Below, piece after piece: positions 55,150-64,000 of a DNA stretch of 64,000 nt (positions are counted from its first letter, which is position 1; the number at the start of each line of letters is the position of its first letter). Under the pieces are notes generated by a model that saw only the letters and a list, made by a program, of their open reading frames with translations, was not told where the DNA came from and ran no database searches. The stretch is from Gavia stellata (lineage: Eukaryota > Chordata > Aves > Gaviiformes > Gaviidae), in NCBI RefSeq assembly GCF_030936135.1, contig NC_082598.1:48452347-48516346 (forward strand), in the 5' to 3' direction. Made by a program: the position numbers and the translations under genes.

Positions 55150-58100
55150 GTCTTTTTTTGGTGTGATCCCAGCAAACCAGTTGCAGCTGTTAACTCTCTC
55201 TTTGTGGAGCATGTATAGTTCATGAAAACGATAGATGTGCAGGTGGTTACTTTTTTATATTAATCTATTGAGTTTAAGTCTAAAAATATTTTAATGAGCC
55301 AGGTTTTCTGAAAGACCCTTGCTTGACTCCAAAAGTTAATTGCAAATTTATGTATAGAAGCCATCTACTGGAAATTTCTCGAGTGACACTTTCAGATTTT
55401 AGACCAGTATTGTTTACTGTACATATGCTAAGTATATACTGTAATGGAACAGTATATATACTAAATTAGAGTAATAGAGTAATCAAGAAAGAAGCAAGAC
55501 AATATAATAATAATGTAGTTTGCTTTATAAGCACAGCCACAGAACATTGCCAGTGCTGTGTTATTGAATGACATGGATCTTCAGAGTGTTTCTTTCCCTA
55601 GGAAAGCTTTCATATGCATCTACTCATCTTCACTCATTTCATTTCAGAGTGGACCTTCTATGGCAAGGACCCCTGCAAATCATACTGTTCACAGTCGTAA
55701 CAGGGTTAGGACCAGTTGACTTTCTTTGTAAATCACCTGTTTGTTTTTTCTGGTTATCCAAAGCATGTATGACACTAGAGTACAGTGAACTTTTAAAACT
55801 GAGCTCTAAGATGAAAAGCTCTTAAGTCATTCCAGCCTTAATTTTACATGCTGCTGTGTCCCCATGACCTTTCATGAAAGAATTTAAAATATATAAGAAA
55901 AATATTACTGGAAGATAATTTGTACTCCTGAAGGGACAAATCTTTCATAGTGTTTACCAACAGTCACATAACAAGCAGTAAACATGTAAGCCTCCTTGCT
56001 TGCAGCTTATCTGTGATGTCTGTGCTGCTCTAAAGCACTTTTCCTTCACGGGGCATGGGGAGAAAAGTGTTAAGCCATCGAGCAATTCGGTTGTTGGCAA
56101 CTTTGCTAGTGGTGTTAATAGCTGCAGTGGCAAGTGTGGTGCTGGGTAGATGCTGAGAATTGTTCTGTGGCCACAGCATTGATAGTAAGCAGTTCACAAT
56201 AATTATTTCTATTCTCTGCCAGTCTGACATCTTTCAAATCTGGTATTTATGTTAAAGAAATGATGGTTACTTGCAATGTAACTTACAAAAAGCTAGTAAA
56301 ACTAAGGGTTGTTTATATTATGAGAATTTTTGTCTTTTATGATGCACAGGAGGTCTTGTATTTATAATTTGAATGTTTGACAATGTTGTTTTAAGGCAGT
56401 CTGTGCTGCATAAATAACTGAATTTTGGTTGACAGCTATCGTCTGAAACATCTTCACAAAAAAGGGAGGAGAGTATTTGGTATTTACACGTTGGATTAAA
56501 CATCTTTTATTTGGGTGATAATTTGTTTTTTTCTTCATTACAGCTGTTTTCATTTTAACTAACATAAGGGGAAAAAATACAGGTTGTGGCTTATGTGTAT
56601 TTTATACTGCTGCTAATGCTTCATTGCAGAAATCGATGGAGCATTGGTGTGACGCAGAATTTTCTTGCTCACAGTGAAATACTCTGTAGGAAACCCAAGT
56701 GGAGAGGAATAACTTACTTGAAAAAAGGGGGTGGGTTTTTTGTTGTGGTTTGTTTTCTTGGGTTTGGGGTGTGTTTTTTTTTGAAGTGTCTATTACTTTT
56801 GATAATTTGGAATTGGGAAAGGGAAATTAGAGGTTTTGGCTCACAGTTCTAGCACATCTTCTCTGTACTGGCACTTTCCTTTAAAAACTGCATTTATTCC
56901 ACTGTTTGTTGCTTTGAAGAGAGATTAGAAGGTCTCCTGCAGAACCTGTGTTTCTTCCCTGGACTTCACCAGGAAGCTGCTAGCATGGGGCAGTAGTTGC
57001 CAGGGCATTCTTTTTGTGCCCTGGGTAGAGATTTGGTTTGCAAATTAAAGGCTGTGCACTATTATTTGGAATAATACTTCTTTTTGGCTCTATAATATCC
57101 TGTCCAGTTCTAAGTGTGATTTTTTTTTAATTGTATTCTTTAACATTTTATTTGCACATTCATTTCCTTCTCAGCAGCTTTTTCTTCCACTTGACAGTAA
57201 TGTGAATATCATCACACATACTTCTATAAGTATTATTTATGACACGTCAAGATTATCAGATTTCATTTAAGTGCTTCTCTAGTGCAAAGTAAGCCTAGAT
57301 AGTGAGTTGTGATACACATAAATCTGATTGTGTAGGACGTAGTGACATTAGATTTGTCAACGTAAGTCATAAGATGAAGCAAAAGAGGAGGATCTGGTGC
57401 ATTGGATGTATTTTCTGTGCTTCTGGAATGTGTCACGCTGCAATGTCAGTTAAAGTAATGTTGAACTGGAGTCTAATCTTAGAAAATTATTGTCACTTAC
57501 TGCATAAAATTTGATGTTGTCTCCTGTATATGATCAAACCAAACACATTTCTACCACAAACCTTGGGTTTTGTTTTATACTGTACATAATTACAGAGAAG
57601 TAAGAAAATGTTTTTTGATTGTAACATAATTCAAAAAAGTGTAACTGGTAAAAGTGATAAATTTTAAGATCACTCTTTGCTGTATACTAAAGCATACAAT
57701 GCAGCTAGAATACTGTCATTTGCTGGCAGCATGAAAGTTGTGCAGAACAGTATCTTTTTGGCAACTTTTTGGCTTACAGAAGTAAATCTTTAATAGACAG
57801 TTTCTTTTTAGTCCTGTTAGGTAAGAATTAAAGTGGTATGCCTGGTTTAAGTGACAGCAATTTAGCCATCAATAAAACCTTCAATACAATATGATTTCAT
57901 GTCTCTTTTTCTGTTTTGTAGTAAAAAGAACAAAAAATAACTAAATATGTATTGAAAGTCAAAGTAATTTAGGATTAAAATTGATGACGGTTTCCCGTAG
58001 TACAGTAACAAATATTTTTGCAGATCAGCTGTAATGGAGAGAGAAAGTACTGATGCCTGTTTTATGAAGAGCTACCTATCTGCGTGAAGGGATTAGCAAA

Positions 58101-61100
58101 ACAAATGCAGAATTTTTGATGAATTTTCTTTAATGTGTTTAAAATACATTGAAACCTCTCTGGACTTAAGTATGAGGTCTAGGACAGGATCTGGATGGGA
58201 GCAGTGTGGGTGGGAAAAAGCTTAAAGTTAAACTAATTTTGGTATGTCTGACTGGGAGCAAATTAAAGGGATATTTCTGTCCATGGCACATAACTGAAAA
58301 TGTGGTCACAATGAAATCAATGGGAGTTTTATCATTGGTTTTTGTGTGGGTTTTTTTTTTTTCCTCAAGTGAGTTGGAAAAAACTATCAGTCTGGCACAT
58401 CATGTATGTAAGTATCCACACAAGGTGCATTTTTTTTGTGCACAAGATGCATCATTCTTTTTTAGATGAGACTTTTAAATTTTTATTCATATGCCTAAGA
58501 AAATGGTGAGGATTTGGAAATTAATGAATGCCAGTAAGCCTGATCAGCTGAAAAGGGTCAACCTGCAATTTTGTTCTGTAAAATGTTACACTAGATTAGC
58601 AGGACTTGAAACTAGCATAAATACGACTTTCTAGGGAAGCTGTTCCATAAGCAGAATATGCAGCTGGTGAATCACTTCATTCCTTTGAAAGCAAACAAGC
58701 CTTCATGCAGTCTTCAAGCTCATTTCAGCTGAAGAGAGAGAAGCTTTTTGACTTGTTTTTTGTCTGTAGTTCAAAAACTTGGCAGGCAGGGAACTACCAC
58801 TGGTGGTCATTTAGTTAGAGCTTATCACTTTGGGAGACTCCATCTGACACTTCTTTAATGGCAGCAGCTAAGAAACAGTTTTCTGGCCTTTATGTCTTGA
58901 AGCCTTATGAATTTAGTTCTGTGCTTAGTAGGTCAGATGTTGGCTGAAAACTGGCAAAAAAGCTGGATGAACAATGAATGGCCATCCCTGTCTAAAGATG
59001 ATCCTTCCAAGAATTTTGATGCCCAGAGGGGAATCTGCATTTCTCTTTTTGATTTTCAGTAAGGTTCTGTAAGTAAACTCTGATTGCAGGGCTAGCAAAA
59101 TGTAATTGCTTCTGTGAACACTTTTTAACATGCATTTTTCCTATGCTTCCTTATCTTAAAAAGAAAAAAAAGTTCATCAAGAGTCACTCGGTACTATAAT
59201 TTCATCTAGGATGTGTCAGAAACTTGAAAAATACCAGCATAAGCATTCTCAAATTCTGATGGTGGAAATTACTTGAGAGGTTTTCCAGCAAAATGACGAA
59301 ATGTAACCACGAGAATTTTCCCTTTAATTAATATGTCTTCTACCAATTGCTGCAAAGCAGCCCTCAGATCTAAAGCATGGATTAATTGGGGCACTTGCCT
59401 GCAAATCAGACCTCAACAGTACAAAAAATAATTGAGCTAAGTGCTTGTCTCCATCCAGGTAAGGAAGATTGAAATCACTGAGAAAACTACAGTTGAAAAT
59501 AAGAAATCTTAAGTTTGCACAGGCTTGGGAAAACTGTACTGTGCTGGGGTTTTTCTTTCCTCAAAAAGCCCCACACCTTACACTTGTGTTTGAGAAGTGC
59601 AGATAATGTGTGTGAAACACTTGTTTTTGCAGCCTCTCTGCTTTATTTTCAGGGAGAGCATGTGTCCTTGCAAGACACCTCACCTTTACTCTTTCTGCTG
59701 CAGTAACAACTCTTGGGCTTTGGATGCTGCAAAAGTTGTGTTGTTTTGTTTTTTCCCCCAGCTGATGCAGAGGGCTGAAGGGTTAAGCCCTCCAGAGGAA
59801 GGGAGGGGCAATGCAGCATCAGCATGGATTGTGAATACCGAGGGCTACACCTAAAGAAAAGAAAGATGTTCTAGAGACCAGATAAGAAAGAGCTGTAATT
59901 AACTGAAATCTGTCAGGGAGGTGAAAAGGACAGTGGAAAAACTAAGGCTAGAAGAGACCAGAGCTATGACGTCTGAAAGGAAATACTTGAAAACATGCTA
60001 CATCTACCTGCCAGGCTGGAGGAGAGGAGGTATTTCTGGATTAGATGAATGCTGCATGGGTATAAAAGAAAGAATGGGAGAGAATAGTGTGCTAATGTGG
60101 GTGCAGTCAATGGTGAAAATTAAAACGTCGGCATCCTGATGCAAATTCTTTTGACAGCAACCTATAAATGCATTTCTGAGAAGCGCTGGTGGTGTATGTA
60201 TCTGCATGTTCTGGTACCCTCATGCTCTGAAGTATACTTTAGAAAATTCTGTGGCACATGAAGAATTGCAGAGCAATGCAGAGTGAGGAGTCTGGAGGGT
60301 TTTGCTGCTGCAGTGGGATTTCTACAGAGGAAGCACTTGAAAGTACAATTCTAAACAAGGCTTAAGAGGAAAGCGTGAAGAGTGAAGCCAAAGTTTGCAC
60401 TGTGAATAGCTTAAAAAGATAGTGAGGGTGATTTTACAGCTGATTGAACGTAAGGATTACCTTACAACACTGAGTTTGTTTCTTTCTGACAGGTCAGTAG
60501 TGAGCTGTAGAATGAGACATGAGTTTATATCCACAGGGTATCATGCTGACAGGATGCATTGCTGTTGGGAGACTATCATGTGAAAAATAAGGGCGTAGCT
60601 CGTGCAATCAGAAAAACTTTGTGCTGCATCCAACAGCGCTTTTTTTTAACTAGGAAAAGACACTACGAATCATAATGTGACTTAACTATTTCCAAGTAAA
60701 TCTCCTTGACAAGCAAGCTTCCTGCATTGACAACTAGAGATCTGCTCTCAATAAAGCAGCAATATAGAGTATGAATAGAAAAATTCCATACAAAAATTTG
60801 AACATGGCTTCGGCTGCCAGATGAGTCAAATTTCATGTCCTGTAAGTATATTAATTCTTTCCTGCTCATTCAATTTCTTTTCTTCCCATGCAACACAGTA
60901 ATGAACATCTTTCTTTCAAAGAAAGCTTGGCAATGCAAACCTACCGGAATCGATCAATTCTGTTAATGACTCTTTTCTATTTTGGAACTGAAAATCCAAG
61001 TGAAGGAGTTTTATTATTCCGTGTTGCTCTAAATCAATGTTTAACAGGAAATTCAAAAGTAACTAGCGACTCAAACTCATCATGGTAGCTAAATGAAATT

Positions 61101-64000
61101 ATAGATAAAAATGCTTGCTGCTAATTAAAATGAATGTAGTAAAATGAAGTGTATGTCTCCTCCTGAGCAAATCTGGGGTTTTTTAATTTATAGGTGAGGT
61201 TGTAAATGTCCTTTAATTACATAAGGGGAAAGAAAACTGCTCCTGGTGTTTCTCCAGTTTTAGTCGTGTTGGTACATGTGGTTGCCAGGTCAACAATGCA
61301 GTTTTTCTCCAGCCATTAAAATAGGATGACTGTGCTTAAAATGGCAAGATGCATTTCAAACTTTCACACATTGAAGAAAAGGTCCACACACTTTCGGTAA
61401 CATAGTCCTGTGGTCTATGGTAGTGCGTTTTTAGTGTTTTGTTCTCTCTCACAGGTTTCAATTTCTCCTTGATTTTTTTTTTTTTTAAGGCAACTGTAGC
61501 CTTTAATGGGGGAAACACTGCAAAGAAATTGGAAGCTATCTATAGCCTGTATCTCCAGCCTGATTAATTATGACCTGGTAACGCCTTTTCTTTCTTTCCC
61601 CCAAACTTGTCCTGGCCTTCTTCCATCAACAGCATCCCCATGGAGCCTGCAAGATCCTTTGCTGTTCTGGAGAGCTTCACGTTGTCCAGGCGCAGTGTGC
61701 AGTGCTATGCATTGCTCTTCCAGGTCCTCACATGGCTCTGCATCAAACACGGTGACTGAACTATGCGGTGGGAGCACTTTGTGGTGGGAAGTTGTTCTTG
61801 GAGACGGGGAAAATACTGGCTGGATAAAAACTTACTTTCTCTCCTGATATGCAACCTGATGTTGACAGATGACTGTTCTCCCTCCATCCTCCCAGTTCTC
61901 ACCACACTTGATTTTTCTTGAGCAATCCTTCTAGTGATACAGCACACTGTGTATAAAATGCTCCGGTGGTTGCTAGCAACGCCCCACACTGGTTTTAATA
62001 ACAAAATCTGACAACAATTTTCACATTCTTGGCAGAATAAAGGCAAGTGATAAAGCCTAAGACTGAGTGAGACACACACTAAGGAAACCAAAACCAAAGT
62101 CAGGAAGACGTTCAAGTAAATCATGTCTGTGGGCTTTTCCTCTTTAACCTCCTGTTCTGCTCAGCGTCGTGCTCAGTAACAGTTTATTAGCCACAGCTTA
62201 CTCTAGGATAAGTTCAGACCGACCCAGTTGAGACTGTCCTGGCAAATGCTTTGTATTGGTGAAGCTGAGCAGGGGAAGATGTGGTGGAGGAATGCCAAAA
62301 TCTTTGCTAGTGAAAGGCTGTCCTCCTTGTGATGGGAAAGTGTCTAGCTATTTCTCTGTTTTACCAAGTGCTCTTTACTATTTTTGATTTCTTAAATCCC
62401 ATAAATAGTTGCTATGAATAATGTAGTAAAAAGATCTAGTATTGCAGGTAATACAGGTCTTTAAATTAGGGTCAGAACTTCTAAGTTGTCTTAAAATTGT
62501 GAACATGTAAGGCTCATGATAATATGGTATCTCTTACTATAAAAAAATCACAGACAAGAAGCCGTTATCAATAACGGTCACAATTAGGAAACGGGAGAAC
62601 TTTCTGCTCCTCAGAATATTGCATCTCCTTCCATGTCTTCAAAAAAAAGAAAAACCTGAATGTTGTTCTGTTCAAAGAGAAAACGGAAGGGGGGGGTGTG
62701 TGTTTAGAAAATTAATGGCCAGAACATAAATGTCCATGTGCTGTTCTGTAAATATATGCCTTACAGCCTGTTCATACTGAGGCAGTTCATTTGAAACAAC
62801 TCTGATGATAACTGATACCTGTATGGAGAGAGGCACGTTGGATGTGAAAAACAAAACTGGTGATTATCTGTAGGACACACCTTACAATTAACCACCAGGA
62901 GCCAGCACATTTTAAAATAACACAGCTGTTGTCATTCATACCTCAGGGCAATACTGTGTTTTCACGCTGTCCTAGTTTTAAGACATGTCAGTTCACACAT
63001 TTTTTAACATGGTGCATTTCTCTGGTGTAGGCATGGCCAAAGTAATATGTGGTGGAATTTAGAAATGTTCCTGTATGGAGAATACGCTTTGCCAAGAACA
63101 GGAAATCTCATCCTCTTTCATCTCTCTCCCTTGGTTTTTGTTGAAAGGTTTTCCTGCGCATTCTCACATGCAGTTCATGTAAAGTTACTTCTCTCCCTCA
63201 ACAGAAGTGGAACAAAATTAGTATTAAGCAAGAGAGGGTAAAAGTAATGTTCCCTGAGACTTTACCTGGGAAAGATTAAAAAGTATTAGCTTTACTTTTT
63301 GTTGATAAGAAGATATAAAGTAGATACAGTCAGCTAAGCCTCTTGCAAGAATGCATTTGTCTCAGCTTTTTAAATTAATTTTCAGTGCTTTCAGATTTCC
63401 TTAGGCTGCTATAATTTCTCCCTGTGCAGGGGCCGATTAGGACATCGGCACAGCAGAGTGAAATTCTGCTTTCCTACTTCCTGGGCATACCATGTCCTTC
63501 CTCATCCTCATCCTACCTCTTCCAGAGAGGAGGGAGGTGGTGGGCAGAAACCCAGCCACAACCCTCTCCTCCTAACCCAGAGCTCTGCCCCTTCCTCCAG
63601 TTGTACCCGAAGCCTGTTTCTCTCTGTTTATTCATGAGCAGAATAAAGGAGTAATCTGTTGTTTCCCTCCTGTGCACCAGAGACCATCAGGGAGGTGAGT
63701 GTATAACAGGGAAAAAAGGAATGGTTTTCTTTTTTTCCTTTGGTGCTTAGAGGTGAGAAAGGGATCACCTGCTGGAAACACTGGAGCTGTGTTTGCAGGG
63801 TCATCTTCTAAAATTCACTGTGGAGTTTGTAGAAACATGAACTTTAAAAGTGCTTTGACAACTTTGTTTCTCCTGTCTGAAAGCATCACACAGGTAAAAA
63901 TAGTGTTTGTGATCTACCATTTGCCACAATGAGCACTGAGTGCAGAGCTGCATTTTCACATGCTTTCCTCCAAAGAGTTTCATATGTATTTTTTTGCCTT
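55150..64000. other. Region right of PLRG1, no gene recognised
   Basis: About 8.85 kb. Open frames up to about 139 codons (for example minus strand 61705-62124) have no protein family resemblance and no supporting splice structure. In mammals DCHS2 lies beyond PLRG1 on this side, but no cadherin-repeat exon is visible here. Isolated long T runs and one G/T tract (56726-56786) are present. Long 3' UTR of PLRG1 or non-coding RNA cannot be excluded from sequence alone. Confidence 0.55.
56726..56786 (+). repeat. G/T-rich low-complexity tract
   Basis: About 60 bases almost all G and T (gggggtgggttttttgttg... to gtgttttttttt). Strand-skewed simple sequence with no coding potential. Confidence 0.6.

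Noticed and set aside
61705-62124. 139-codon minus-strand open frame right of PLRG1
   Set aside because: No homology recognised, no Kozak or promoter support; random-looking composition.

Overview
This is vertebrate nuclear DNA, almost certainly from a bird. It holds intron-rich genes with canonical splice sites, several CR1 LINE 3' ends (the main avian retrotransposon), and the fibrinogen cluster with compact introns. No bacterial genes, CRISPR arrays, tRNA genes or recognisable retroviral elements were seen.

Layout. 1-5.9 kb: intergenic, with two MIR-like SINE relics. 6.1-11.4 kb (+): FGG, fibrinogen gamma chain, 10 exons. 11.4-17.4 kb: intergenic. 17.4-24.6 kb (+): FGA, fibrinogen alpha chain, 6 exons, with both the short alpha end and the alpha-E end carrying a C-terminal fibrinogen domain. 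24.6-26.5 kb: short spacer. 26.5-34.1 kb (-): FGB, fibrinogen beta chain, 8 exons, tail-to-tail with FGA. 34.2-39.6 kb: intergenic, with CR1 copies near its right end. 39.6-55.1 kb (+): PLRG1, a spliceosomal WD40 protein, 15 coding exons, starting in a CpG island and head-to-head with FGB. 55.2-64 kb: no gene recognised.

The order and relative orientation FGG, FGA, FGB, PLRG1 match what I recall of human 4q, so this is a conserved syntenic block. The three fibrinogen chains form a secreted (alpha-beta-gamma)2 hexamer made mainly in liver. Thrombin removes the N-terminal peptides of alpha and beta to expose knobs GPR and GHR, which bind the C-terminal holes of gamma and beta. All three genes keep the N-terminal and coil-ending cysteine pairs. 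Each has candidate acute-phase or liver motifs upstream: STAT3/IL-6-type sites (FGG, FGA, a half site in FGB), HNF1-like sites (FGA, FGB) and a C/EBP site (FGA).

I reconstructed exons by hand from splice sites, reading-frame phase and homology to human proteins recalled from memory. All exon joins keep frame, and many exon lengths match the remembered human ones. I found no undescribed system. The more interesting points are lineage features of the fibrinogen chains: a gamma-prime-like intron read-through without an acidic tail, a VGDS gamma end in place of AGDV, two RGD motifs in the alpha connector, and a likely sulphated fibrinopeptide B joined through a weak splice donor.
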